NCBI GenBank assembly: GCA_964011275.1
Contig: CAXGOB010000012.1
Span: 16,722 to 80,721 of the forward strand
Direction: 5' to 3'
Source of the DNA: UBA7328 sp002471345
GTDB taxonomy: Bacteria; Bacteroidota; Bacteroidia; Chitinophagales; Saprospiraceae
Length of the DNA stretch: 64,000 nucleotides
Under the pieces are notes generated by a model that was not told where the DNA came from, searched no databases, and saw nothing but the letters and a program-made list of their open reading frames with translations. The position numbers were made by a program, and so were the translations under genes. How positions within the stretch are numbered: the stretch's first letter is position 1; each line of letters starts with the position of its first letter. Positions 54,520 to 63,607 of the stretch are shown one piece after another.

Positions 54520-54600
54520 ATCTGACTAAATGTCATTCTGTCAGTCCGCTTTCTGTCAATATCGTCTCAGAAAATCTGCACAATTGTCACTCTTTGGCAT
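54520..54600 (+). promoter_or_regulatory. Possible dnaK control region with repeated TGTCA/CTGAC half-sites
   Basis: Within 80 bp the sequence carries CTGAC, TGTCAT, CTGTCAG, CTGTCAAT and TTGTCAC, partly as an inverted CTGAC/GTCAG pair. These may be half-sites for a heat-shock regulator or promoter elements. No CIRCE element is visible. Functional meaning is not established. Confidence 0.2.
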
Positions 54601-54662
54601 TGGCATATCTATTGATCTTCATTCTTCACAAGAAATTATATTAACGCAAAAAGAACATATCA

Positions 54663-56567
54663 ATGGGTAAAATAATCGGAATAGACTTAGGTACGACCAA
54701 CAGCTGTGTAGCCGTAATGGAAGGCAACGAGCCGGTAGTAATACCTAATGACGAAGGAAGACGTACTACGCCTTCTGTAGTTGCATTCCTAGATGGTGGA
54801 GAAAGAAAAATAGGTGATCCAGCCAAAAGACAAGCTATCACTAATCCAACCAAAACAATCTCGTCCATAAAAAGGTATATGGGTATGAGATACAGTGAAG
54901 TGCCTGCTGGGGATAAAAATCCAGCGTACAAAATCGTCAAAGGTGATAATGATACAGTAAGAGTAGATATAGACGGTAGAAAGTACACACCTCAAGAACT
55001 ATCAGCTATGGTCCTGCAAAAAATGAAAAAAACAGCAGAAGACTTTTTAGGTCAAGATGTAACTGAAGCTGTGGTGACTGTACCTGCATATTTTAATGAT
55101 AGTCAAAGACAGGCTACCAAGGAAGCCGGTGAGATAGCAGGATTAACTGTAAAAAGAATTATCAATGAGCCAACTGCTGCGGCATTGGCTTATGGTATGG
55201 ACAAAAAGAATAAAGATCAGACTATCGCTGTGTTTGATTTAGGTGGAGGTACTTTTGATATCTCGATTTTGGAATTAGGAGATGGCGTATTCGAAGTAAA
55301 ATCTACTAATGGCGATACTCACTTAGGTGGAGATGATTTTGATCATGTCATTATCAATTGGCTAGCTGATGGATTTAAAGATCAGGAAAACATCGATCTT
55401 AGAAAAGATCCTTTAGCACTTCAGAGGTTAAAAGAAGCTGCAGAAAAAGCGAAGATTGAATTATCATCCTCTACAGAGACGGAAATTAATCTTCCATATG
55501 TAACTGCAGTAGACGGAGTGCCAAAGCACTTAGTAATGAAACTTTCTAGGGCTAAATTTGAGTCATTGGCAGATGCATTAGTCTCAAGGACTTTGAAACC
55601 TTGTCAAGAAGCATTAAAAGATGCAGGATTAAACAAAAGTGAAATCGATGAAGTCATACTTGTAGGAGGTAGCACACGAATCCCTAAGATTCAGGAAGCG
55701 GTAGAAGAATTCTTTGGTAAGAAACCAAATAGATCTGTAAACCCAGATGAAGTTGTAGCTATTGGAGCATCTATTCAAGGAGGTGTGTTGAGTGGTGATG
55801 TGAATGATGTTTTATTACTTGATGTCACTCCACTTTCTCTAGGAATAGAGACTATGGGAGGAGTGTACGATGTGGTAATAGAATCTAATAGTACTATTCC
55901 TACCAAGAAACAAAAGACCTACTCTACCGCAGCTGACAATCAGCCGAGTGTAGAAATTCATATTCTTCAAGGTGAGAGACCTATGGCTAGAGACAACAGG
56001 TCAGTAGGTAGATTTATACTTAGTGATATTCCACCAGCACCTAGAGGAACACCTCAAATAGAAGTGACATTTGATATGGATGCTAATGGTATTCTAAGTG
56101 TTTCAGCTAAGGACAAAGGCACAGGTAAAGAACAAAGCATTAAAATTGAAGCTTCTACAGGTCTTTCTGAAGAAGAAATCGCTAAAATGAAAGCGGAAGC
56201 AGAAGCTAATGCTGATAGTGACAAAGAAGCAAGAGAAAGAGTGGACAAATTAAATCAAGCAGATTCGTTGATTTTCCAGACGGAGAAGCAATTGAAAGAG
56301 TTTGGTGATAAAGTTCCAGAAGATAAAAAAGGCCCTATTGAGACCGCTCTTGCAGATCTGAAAGAGGCGCACAAAACTCAGGACATTGAGAAGATAGACG
56401 CTGCAATGGAAACCATGAATACAGCATGGCAAGCAGCAAGTGAGGACATCTACAAAGCCACTCAAGATGGACAAGCTAATGGAGCTACTGCTGATGCAGG
56501 AGCCGCTGAAAGTGAATCCACAGATGGTGCCGAGGATGTAGAATATGAAGAAGTAGAAGAAAGTTAG
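54663..56567 (+). CDS. dnaK: Chaperone DnaK (Hsp70)
   Basis: 634 residues. Nucleotide-binding domain: IIGIDLGTTNSCVAVMEG start, VVTVPAYFNDSQRQATKEAGEIAGL, IFDLGGGTFDIS-type AVFDLGGGTFDISILE, VILVGGSTRIPKIQEAVEEFFGKKP. Substrate-binding domain from about 385: DVLLLDVTPLSLGIETMGG, with the helical lid after 500 and an acidic Bacteroidota tail (ESTDGAEDVEYEEVEES). ATP-dependent folding chaperone of the cytoplasm, partner of DnaJ and GrpE, neither of which is in the window. It stands alone with its own terminator. The long structured upstream gap suggests special control. Confidence 0.97.
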   Translation: MGKIIGIDLGTTNSCVAVMEGNEPVVIPNDEGRRTTPSVVAFLDGGERKIGDPAKRQAITNPTKTISSIKRYMGMRYSEVPAGDKNPAYKIVKGDNDTVRVDIDGRKYTPQELSAMVLQKMKKTAEDFLGQDVTEAVVTVPAYFNDSQRQATKEAGEIAGLTVKRIINEPTAAALAYGMDKKNKDQTIAVFDLGGGTFDISILELGDGVFEVKSTNGDTHLGGDDFDHVIINWLADGFKDQENIDLRKDPLALQRLKEAAEKAKIELSSSTETEINLPYVTAVDGVPKHLVMKLSRAKFESLADALVSRTLKPCQEALKDAGLNKSEIDEVILVGGSTRIPKIQEAVEEFFGKKPNRSVNPDEVVAIGASIQGGVLSGDVNDVLLLDVTPLSLGIETMGGVYDVVIESNSTIPTKKQKTYSTAADNQPSVEIHILQGERPMARDNRSVGRFILSDIPPAPRGTPQIEVTFDMDANGILSVSAKDKGTGKEQSIKIEASTGLSEEEIAKMKAEAEANADSDKEARERVDKLNQADSLIFQTEKQLKEFGDKVPEDKKGPIETALADLKEAHKTQDIEKIDAAMETMNTAWQAASEDIYKATQDGQANGATADAGAAESESTDGAEDVEYEEVEES

Positions 56568-56616
56568 GATTCTTCACTGAAAAGAAAGTTTCCAGAGATT
56601 ATTATCTCGACCTTAT

Positions 56617-56645
56617 AAAGCCTGAGCTATTGCTCGGGCTTTTTT
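56617..56645 (+). terminator. Intrinsic terminator after dnaK
   Basis: AAAGCCTGAGC (56617-56627) pairs with GCTCGGGCTTT (56632-56642), with one G-T pair, around a 4-nt loop, followed by a T-run to 56645. A standard rho-independent terminator 50 bp after the dnaK stop. Confidence 0.85.
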
Positions 56646-56693
56646 GGATTGTAAACTTTCAATATGATCTTATATTAGTAGAAACGAAATCCT

Positions 56694-57296
56694 TTGAAAT
56701 ACTTTCTAGTCATTGTAATTGTCCTTTTCTTTATTCTATATTTTGCTGCTACTTTTTTATATCCTGGAGGGCATCATTTAGATTATAATGCCCTAGAATT
56801 TAATTGGATTCATAATTACTGGTGTGATTTGTATGCTGAAGGGTATTATAATGACCGGTCTAATGATGCAATGGATATTGCCATAGGTGCGACTATTTTA
56901 GTAGCATTGGGAATTGGTCATTTCTTCTATATCTATCCAAACTACATCAAAGTATCTCCATTATGGACCAAATTGATCCGTATTTGTGGAGTAATGACGG
57001 CATTAACGATGATACCAGTTTTTATAGATCGCTTTCATAGTTTAAGTATAATAGTAGCGAGTATCTTTGGATTAGTTGTTCTTATAGGAGTCATAAAAAG
57101 CATTTGGAACAACAATATGACGAGATTATTTACTTCAGGGTGGATCGGCCTTTTACTGATTATCATTTCTAATGTGATGTACTATCTTCAACTAATGGTA
57201 GAGTGGCTACCTTTGGTCCAGAAAGTTGCATTTGTAGTTGTCCTGATTTGGCTCTGCTTATTAAACTTAAGTTTTGGAGAAAAGATAAAAGCCTAG
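56694..57296 (+). CDS. Multi-pass membrane protein, DUF998-like
   Basis: 200 residues from a TTG start at 56694 (KYFLVIVIVLFFILYFAATF). No ATG lies in a better place. Six hydrophobic helices are seen: residues 3-20, 63-82, 91-112, 118-134, 143-167 and 175-193. The conserved piece after helix 1 is YPGGHHLDYNALEFNWIHNYWCDLYAEGYYNDRSND, a motif I associate with DUF998-like proteins of Bacteroidota. Function unknown; an integral inner-membrane protein. Its stop codon overlaps that of the convergent CotH-like gene at 57293-57296. Confidence 0.65.
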   Translation: MKYFLVIVIVLFFILYFAATFLYPGGHHLDYNALEFNWIHNYWCDLYAEGYYNDRSNDAMDIAIGATILVALGIGHFFYIYPNYIKVSPLWTKLIRICGVMTALTMIPVFIDRFHSLSIIVASIFGLVVLIGVIKSIWNNNMTRLFTSGWIGLLLIIISNVMYYLQLMVEWLPLVQKVAFVVVLIWLCLLNLSFGEKIKA

Positions 57297-58369
57297 GATT
57301 TCTTTTTCCTAACTTTCATCATTTCAGCTACCATGGTCTCATTAGAGCTTATATTTTCATAGAAAGCATCCATGTATGCAATAATAGTTTGTTTGGTATC
57401 TTCATTTAAATGAGAAAAATTCTGAACTGTACTGTAAAAAGAGGTCTTTTTAGCATTAAATAAAGAATATGTGGCACTGAAGTCTTCCTCTACAGATCCT
57501 CTGAACTGAAATAGCCTATCTGTTACATTTGTTATTGGAAGCATGGAATGCGGCTTGGCGTATATTGCATTTACTAATCCACTGTAATCAAAATCATAGG
57601 GTACAGGCTTTGGTCCTAATTCTGAATTACAATCTAACATTCGGATATTATGCCTACGAGATAAATTCCAATCTGTATTTCCTACCATATATTGAAATAC
57701 TACAAAATTCTTGTATTGTTCTTTGTGAATTCGTTTTACAGGAGAAACATCAGCCTCGTTATAGGTACACCCTAGACGAGCTGCCATATTATCTGTAGGC
57801 TCTATAAGAAAGGCCAATTGATCAGAGATGTGTGTCTTACCTAAGCTATCCACTACATTCAAAGTAGCCCACTTGACATTATAGCTTGTATCAGTCAGCA
57901 CATTGTATAACTTGTAAATGAGGAATTCCTTTGCTACTAAATCTTGGAATTCAGGATTATCCTTACAGAAGCTCACTAACTTTATATTGTCAGTTTTCTT
58001 TACATCAAGTCGTTTTCTTTCGTCTTTTTGAATTTTAATCATCAATGGAGGGAAGTCACATAATGATCTCCTAGTCACTCCTCTCGGTCTGATTTGAACT
58101 TCAGATCTCAGATATTCAATATCTTTTGAATGTGCAGTGATTGTCGCATTTTGGTACATATCCTCTTCTCCTTCTTTATTTTGAAGAAGTTGGTCATAAT
58201 CAGTCTCAAGAGTAAGAGACAAATCTTCTGCATCTAATAATTGCGAGAAAAATGAAAGACGAGAATCTTCTTTGTTATTCTCTCCCTCACCAGAGCAACA
58301 AATAATAAAAATTGTAAAACTGATAAGTAGGAATGAAAGACCAATCGACTTAAATGATATTGTTTTCAT
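57293..58369 (-). CDS. CotH-kinase-like lipoprotein
   Basis: 358 residues. The N-terminus GLSFLLISFTIFIICC is a lipoprotein signal (Cys24/25) followed by an acidic spacer. The body resembles CotH-type protein kinases: VQIRPRGVTRRSLCDFPPLMIKI, KEFLIYKLYNVLTDTSYNVKWATLNV, then NFVVFQYMVGNTDWNLSRRHNIRMLDC and the metal-binding Asp pair in PVPYDFDYSGLVNAIYAKP. The D-F-D-Y-S-G run is where the kinase family holds its metal/catalytic acid, so activity is possible though unproven. It starts 4 bp inside the end of the upstream PPP-type phosphatase gene (ATGA overlap), so the two are translated together. Location: envelope, facing the periplasm. Confidence 0.6.
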   Translation of the reverse strand: MKTISFKSIGLSFLLISFTIFIICCSGEGENNKEDSRLSFFSQLLDAEDLSLTLETDYDQLLQNKEGEEDMYQNATITAHSKDIEYLRSEVQIRPRGVTRRSLCDFPPLMIKIQKDERKRLDVKKTDNIKLVSFCKDNPEFQDLVAKEFLIYKLYNVLTDTSYNVKWATLNVVDSLGKTHISDQLAFLIEPTDNMAARLGCTYNEADVSPVKRIHKEQYKNFVVFQYMVGNTDWNLSRRHNIRMLDCNSELGPKPVPYDFDYSGLVNAIYAKPHSMLPITNVTDRLFQFRGSVEEDFSATYSLFNAKKTSFYSTVQNFSHLNEDTKQTIIAYMDAFYENISSNETMVAEMMKVRKKKS

Positions 58370-59409
58370 AATGGTATTATTTTTCCTTGTGATGTCGCTT
58401 TGTAAAATTGACCATTTTCTATTAAAAGTGATTCATATATGTCTTTGTTTTTTCTTTTAATGTCAATCGCAAATACACTCCCATCATAGAGACTACACAC
58501 CGAATCTACTACAGTATGACCTATTACTATCTGTTCTACATTAAAAATATCCAATATAGTCTTAATCACTTTAGTGTCTATTTCTTTTTTTACATATCCT
58601 CTATACCATAGTGGTCCATTACTCCCCATAACAAGACTTTCACTGCTATTTAAATTTCCAGATTTTGTCCTATCTAAAGCATTTCTTACAATATCATTTA
58701 TAGCCTTTATTTTCATACCCTGACTACTGAGGACTGGACTGATACCACCATGAACAAACAAAATTTTATTAATAATCTCAACACTATTTTTAGTTCTTAA
58801 CCAAGCTCCCAAAACCGTTTTATTGCTGTATAACTCCTTGTATTTGTATCCTATGTCTTCAGCAAATCTTCGATATTTTTTATGGATATATCTATCATCG
58901 CCACTCAAGCACATGGACTCGTGATTACCCAAAATGATATGAATGACACCCCCAAAAGAGCTGGCTTCTTGATCTAACTTATACATTAACCAAAGCACTT
59001 CTGTCACAAAATCATCTCTGTCAAAAATATCTCCCAAGACCACCAAATGTCCGGAGCCATAAGTCCAATTATACCTTTCATCCATGATGCCATGAGTTAA
59101 GAGCATTTTTTGGAAATAATTAAAATCTCCTTCTACATCAGAAATACAAAAAACTCGATCAACTGTATCATATTTGTAAGGAGGTATTTGATGAGACTTA
59201 CAAATCTTAAATGTAAAATTCGATTGATTTTGAGAAATCAAAACCTCGTGAAGTTTGGATTCTATTTCACTGTTTGGAAAATTCTTTTTTTCTGAACTGA
59301 ATTTCCAATTTGTCCATTCGCCTCTAATAGAAATAATACCATTATCATTATAAAAAAGATATGGGCCATCAGTCACACTCGCTGAAAACTCTTGATTATC
59401 AGATTTCAT
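58366..59409 (-). CDS. PPP-type (Shewanella-like) metallophosphatase
   Basis: 347 residues from ATG 59409 (MKSDNQEFSA); GTG 59436 is the alternative. No signal peptide is visible. The PPP motif set is present: VFCISDVEGDFNYFQKML (first metal motif GD.HG-like), LVVLGDIFDRDDFVTEV (GDxxDR), IHIILGNHESMCLSGD (GNHE), ILFVHGGISPVL (HGG) and IVIGHTVVDS (final His). Before it there is a small N-terminal domain (GPYLFYNDNGIISIRGEW) common in this bacterial subgroup. It likely removes phosphate from Ser/Thr/Tyr residues or small molecules. It is the first gene of a pair with the CotH-like lipoprotein (4-bp overlap). Confidence 0.8.
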   Translation of the reverse strand: MKSDNQEFSASVTDGPYLFYNDNGIISIRGEWTNWKFSSEKKNFPNSEIESKLHEVLISQNQSNFTFKICKSHQIPPYKYDTVDRVFCISDVEGDFNYFQKMLLTHGIMDERYNWTYGSGHLVVLGDIFDRDDFVTEVLWLMYKLDQEASSFGGVIHIILGNHESMCLSGDDRYIHKKYRRFAEDIGYKYKELYSNKTVLGAWLRTKNSVEIINKILFVHGGISPVLSSQGMKIKAINDIVRNALDRTKSGNLNSSESLVMGSNGPLWYRGYVKKEIDTKVIKTILDIFNVEQIVIGHTVVDSVCSLYDGSVFAIDIKRKNKDIYESLLIENGQFYKATSQGKIIPL

Positions 59410-59562
59410 TCTACCTAAAGATGAACATCTCTTCACAGTTAAGCGTCATAAGCACATAGATAAAAGTCATCTTTTTTGATTGTTTTACCTTCTTAAGCAA
59501 ATTGCTTACTTTTTGAAAGTTGAAAACTTGAAACTCAGCAAAATGATCAATTCAATTCACCT

Positions 59563-61455
59563 CTATTTGCCCCATTGTGTATGGTAGACACCTTCTCTAT
59601 CCTCTAATTTCCTATAAGTATGAGCCCCGAAATAGTCTCTTTGAGCTTGAATCATGTTGATCGGCAGGTAATTAGTTTTCATGGATTTGTAATAAGAAAT
59701 TGCCGAGGACAATGCTGGTGTAGCCACTGATGAGGTTGCTACATCTGATAATAATTGAAAAGCTCTATGATCTAATGAGCCTAATAAATCAGAAAATGAA
59801 GAAATATTAAACAAATGATCAACATCTTCATTTTGCTCCAGTCCAGTTATTATAGATTTTAACATATCAGATCTAATAATACAGCCTCCTCTCCATACTT
59901 GTGAAAGTCCAGGAAGGTTCACTTCCCAACCATAGTGATCACTAGCTGCTTTTATTAGATAGTAACCCTCAGCTAATGCAATTAATCTTGCAAAAAGAAA
60001 CCCATCTCTTAACACCTCTCTGTCTATTGAATTTTGAGCTTGCTTTGTTATTGGTGAGAGGGATTCTCTCAATGTTTTTTTGCTACTCAATATCCTTTCA
60101 GTCATGGCACATGCTATTGTAGGAATAGGCACTCCAAGGTCCAAAGCTTCTTTAGATGTCCATAAGCCAGTACCCTTGTGTCCTGCCACATCAAGAATCT
60201 GCTCTAGCAATTCCTCTCCATCTTCTTTTTCTCTCAGAATGTCAATCGAGATATCCAGTAGATAACTATTGTGCATAGATATCTTCCAGCCATCTAAAAG
60301 ATTTGCTGTATCAGAATTTGACAATCCTATTATGTTTTTACAAATGGCATAGACCTCTGTGAGCAATTGCATATCAGCATACTCAATTCCATTATGTATC
60401 ATTTTTACAAAATGCCCAGCACCATCCTTCCCAATCCAGTCAACACATGGGTGTTCATCCGCAACTGCTGCAATCTTGCGGAACATGGGCAAAAGTCTTT
60501 CCTTGCTTTTTTGCGATCCAGCCGGCATCATAGCTGGCCCTTTTAGTGCACCCTCTTCTCCTCCTGACACTCCCATACCCACAAACTCTAAACCCTTCTC
60601 TTTCAAATATTTATATCTTCTTATGGAGTCTTTGTAATACGAATTTCCTCCATCAATAATAATATCTCCATCATCTAAAAGTGGACTTAATTTATCAATC
60701 ATCTCATCAACTGGTTCTCCTGCCTTAATCATAAGCAGGATGGCTCTTGGAGTGGATAACGATGATATAAAATCCTGTAGATCTTTTCCTCCTAAGAAAT
60801 TAGCACTAGGAAATTCTTTGACAAAATCATCCACTACTCTCTCTTCTCCAGCAAATGGGACATTGTAAACTGCTGTAGAGATTCCCCTTGATGCAAAATT
60901 TCTTGCAAGACTTTTTCCCATTACTCCTAAACCTAATACTCCTATTTCTGCTTTGACTTGAGACATTTCTATTCTATTAACTATGTTTTTGACTATTTCA
61001 TGTGCCGATTGCGATATCTTAAAGACCCATGCATTGACTGGGCTTTCTAAAGCTTCAAATTGACTTTTTAATAATGCCGTTGGCATATAATGATCAGACC
61101 TTAATTTCATCCTCTTTTCAATAAGATCGAAATCACCATCTAAATAAACAATTTGCAGTTGAGGCCCAATTTTATCCAATAAATATGATCTATAACTCTC
61201 CTTCAGAGCGGAACATGCCATCACAAATCCTGATTCAGAATTTGTCTTAGCTACTTGAGCTAGTTTATCTAACCAGGGCCATCTATCCTCATCTGTCAAA
61301 GCGAAACCATCAGACATCTTTGTTACATTTTCAGGAGTATGAAAGTCATCTCCTTCAAGATAAGTCGCTCCAAGACTTTTAGCTAAAAGAGTTCCTATAG
61401 TCGATTTCCCCGACCCAGACACACCCATGACAAGTATTTGTACTTTTTTATTCAT
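59563..61455 (-). CDS. Fused gluconokinase and 6-phosphogluconate dehydrogenase
   Basis: 630 residues from ATG 61455 (MNKKVQILVMGVSGSGKST); an upstream frame to 61515 adds an unsupported stretch. Residues 1-160 are gluconokinase: P-loop MGVSGSGKSTIGTLLAKSLG, GDDFHTPENVTKMSDGFALTDEDRWPWL, CSALKESYRSYLLD. From about 170 the 6-phosphogluconate dehydrogenase starts: IGVLGLGVMGKSLARNFASRG (NADP), IIIDGGNSYYKDSIRRY, GVSGGEEGALKGPAMMPAG, GHFVKMIHNGIEYADMQ (catalytic Lys/His), and C-terminal NMIQAQRDYFGAHTYRKLED. It turns gluconate into 6-phosphogluconate and then ribulose-5-phosphate in one polypeptide. Such a fusion links two successive steps. Confidence 0.93.
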   Translation of the reverse strand: MNKKVQILVMGVSGSGKSTIGTLLAKSLGATYLEGDDFHTPENVTKMSDGFALTDEDRWPWLDKLAQVAKTNSESGFVMACSALKESYRSYLLDKIGPQLQIVYLDGDFDLIEKRMKLRSDHYMPTALLKSQFEALESPVNAWVFKISQSAHEIVKNIVNRIEMSQVKAEIGVLGLGVMGKSLARNFASRGISTAVYNVPFAGEERVVDDFVKEFPSANFLGGKDLQDFISSLSTPRAILLMIKAGEPVDEMIDKLSPLLDDGDIIIDGGNSYYKDSIRRYKYLKEKGLEFVGMGVSGGEEGALKGPAMMPAGSQKSKERLLPMFRKIAAVADEHPCVDWIGKDGAGHFVKMIHNGIEYADMQLLTEVYAICKNIIGLSNSDTANLLDGWKISMHNSYLLDISIDILREKEDGEELLEQILDVAGHKGTGLWTSKEALDLGVPIPTIACAMTERILSSKKTLRESLSPITKQAQNSIDREVLRDGFLFARLIALAEGYYLIKAASDHYGWEVNLPGLSQVWRGGCIIRSDMLKSIITGLEQNEDVDHLFNISSFSDLLGSLDHRAFQLLSDVATSSVATPALSSAISYYKSMKTNYLPINMIQAQRDYFGAHTYRKLEDREGVYHTQWGK

Positions 61456-61627
61456 ACTTCGATTTGCAAAAATATTGAATTGAGACTGTATAAAATTTAA
61501 ATAGATAAGAATCAATAATCATTGGGTATTCTAACTGAAATGTTCTGACAAAATTCAAATGATATCCCACTTTTCATCAAAATCACTGAATTGGATTAAT
61601 TTCATCGAGAGTTTAACTTAATAAATT

Positions 61628-62083
61628 ATGAAAATAGAAGCCAATTCACCAGAAGAATACATCAAAAATGTCCCTGATGACCGTACTGCTCCAATGAGTA
61701 AACTGCGCAAAACCATTCTTAATAACTTACCTAAAGGATTTCAGGAGACTATGAGTTATGGTATGATTGGTTTTGTTGTTCCACATTCTGAATATCCTGA
61801 TGGGTATTATTGTGATACTAAACTCCCCTTACCATTTATGAATATTGCTTCGCAGAAAAATTTTATAGCACTTTATCACAGCGGTATTTATGCACATCCT
61901 CCTTTATTAGAGTGGTTTGTTAATGAATACCCAAATCACTGTAAGCGAAAGCTAGATATGGGCAAAAGTTGTATCAGGTTTAAAAAAATTGAAGAAATAC
62001 CATATAACCTTATAGGCGAATTGGTTTCTAAAATGACAATGGAAGAATGGATTGAAATATATGAGACTAATGTCAAATCATAA
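61628..62083 (+). CDS. DUF1801 domain protein
   Basis: 151 residues, full length for the family (IEANSPEEYIKNVPDDRTAPMSKLRKTILNNLPKGFQETMSYGMIGFVVPHSEYPDGYY, then a C-terminal FIALYHSGIYAHPPLLEWFVNEY and CIRFKKIEEIPYNLIGELV). DUF1801/YdhG-like proteins are small cytoplasmic proteins, some called iron chaperone-like. No catalytic residues are known. The start of the next gene (62070) overlaps its last codons by 14 bp, so the two may be linked. Confidence 0.8.
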   Translation: MKIEANSPEEYIKNVPDDRTAPMSKLRKTILNNLPKGFQETMSYGMIGFVVPHSEYPDGYYCDTKLPLPFMNIASQKNFIALYHSGIYAHPPLLEWFVNEYPNHCKRKLDMGKSCIRFKKIEEIPYNLIGELVSKMTMEEWIEIYETNVKS

Positions 62084-63566
62084 AAGTTTCAAAACCTATA
62101 CATTACTTCAGTTTCTGTGTATTTCTTTTTTCGCCAATATGGCTTGAACTCAGTGTGACATTGACCATCCAGGTCTTATATGGAGCAGTAGTGATCCTTA
62201 TATCTCGTTTTATGACCTAGCCGTTCATGCTGCCCCTATGCTTTGGTTTTCACCAGATGAAATACTTCTTCATGATGAAAATGGACATATTCAGCTACCA
62301 CAACCATTTCCATTCGAGACCGGTGAAGGTCCCATCGTTTATTACAAAATTAGAAGTGTATATGGTGAAGATGATAATCCATTTACATCTCATACTGCGA
62401 TCAAAAAACAAGATTTTAAGGTATTAGACCTTAATAAAGTGAATGCCATTGATCTTGATTTCTTTTACTATTTCAAAGTAGAGACAGGACTAGGGAGTCA
62501 TCCACACGATATAGAGTCAATGACCCTTCAGATATCCATAGAACGAAATCCCAATTGCCCTGATGAAAAATATGGCATCATAATACATCGAGTGATTGGC
62601 AGAGCTCATGGTCTTCATTGGTACAATAGTGTTTTTGATGTGGACGAACAAACTTTCTTTCCTTTATCAATACTTGTAGAAGAAGGGAAACATGCATCAG
62701 CTACAGATAAAAACGGAGATGGTTTATTCACCCCAGGATTTGATGTCACAGAAAGAGTAAATGATGCTTGGGGAGTAAGGGATATAATCACTACTGGCAG
62801 GTTATTCTCTGGTGGTTTTCAAGGATGGATGGCCAAAAATAGAAAACCAGAGTCACTCCTTTTTCCCCCGTATCCAAAATCTAGCCCTCACTATAATAAA
62901 TATCAAAAGAAATTCGAAAATGACATTCATGATCATAATGTTTATGAACTAAGACCTTATCCAGCTTATCCCAGAAAAGATATTGACAAAAAACTTAAAA
63001 ACCTGATGAAAGGCAAAAAGCCTCATAACTGGCCAAAACTGAGTATAACAAAAGGAAATGGAAAAATTAAACAATGGCTTAAAGAGGAAAGAGTATACCG
63101 ATCTATTGGGGTTAGTAATCGATGGGACGAGAATAACGGTCCCAGTTTTGCTATTCCTCTTGGTGTATTTAAGAGCATTGAAGCACCTTTGACAGGTGGT
63201 TGGTTATATCATAAAATTTATCTGCCTTTTGATACTGTGATGACTTCTAATGGCCAATTTTATGATCGCATATTAGGACATCAGGTGGTGCATAGTAGTT
63301 CGGCCTCTAGATGGATAGACACCTATGTAGGACTGGGCTACGAATGGCATCAAGATATTTTACCTGAAAATCAATTTGATCGAAAACTAAGATTTGTTTC
63401 TGAAGCTGGAATCAAAGTAAGGCTTAACATATCTAAGACACCTCTTAGATTTTTAAAATATATAAGTGGTAGATTCTGGGGAATCAGGATTGGATGGAAA
63501 AATGTTGGATTTAGAGAGTTTAGACAAGCAGGCTTTGTTTTGGAGATCGGTGCAGGGGCTTTTTAG
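62070..63566 (+). pseudogene. Secreted protein of unknown function interrupted by an in-frame TGA after the signal peptide
   Basis: An ATG at 62070 gives MSNHKSFKTYTLLQFLCISF and continues FANMA, a signal peptide, then TGA (62145-62147). The same frame reads on without break: TQCDIDHPGLIWSSSDPYISF ... to TAG 63564-63566, about 472 codons. Without the TGA (for instance if it were Trp) the protein would be a normal exported one with cleavage near the stop. The mature part has DLDFFYYFKVETGLGSHPHDIES, HRVIGRAHGLHWYNSVF, EEGKHASATDKNGDGLFTPGFDV (calcium-like loop) and GWLYHKIYLPFDTVMTSNGQ, and ends GFVLEIGAGAF. This pattern recalls Vps62-like/NPP1-type extracellular folds but is not a firm match. 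If the TGA is real, only an internal start (ATG 62238) remains, without signal peptide. Confidence 0.65.
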
Positions 63567-63568
63567 TC

Positions 63569-63607
63569 AAAAAAAAGGAGATATGAACATTCATATCTCC
63601 TTTTTTT
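63569..63607. terminator. Strong bidirectional terminator after the last gene
   Basis: GGAGATATGAA (63577-63587) pairs perfectly with TTCATATCTCC (63590-63600), prolonged by A8 before and T7 after to 63607, giving an 18-bp perfect stem. It stops rightward transcription 3 bp after the previous gene's stop and could also serve leftward. Confidence 0.9.

Noticed and set aside
54641..54988. 115-residue minus-strand ORF overlapping the dnaK start
   Set aside because: Antisense of the conserved nucleotide-binding domain.
62145..62147. TGA as a selenocysteine codon
   Set aside because: It falls at a signal-peptide end, not in an active site, and no SECIS-like hairpin is evident just downstream.
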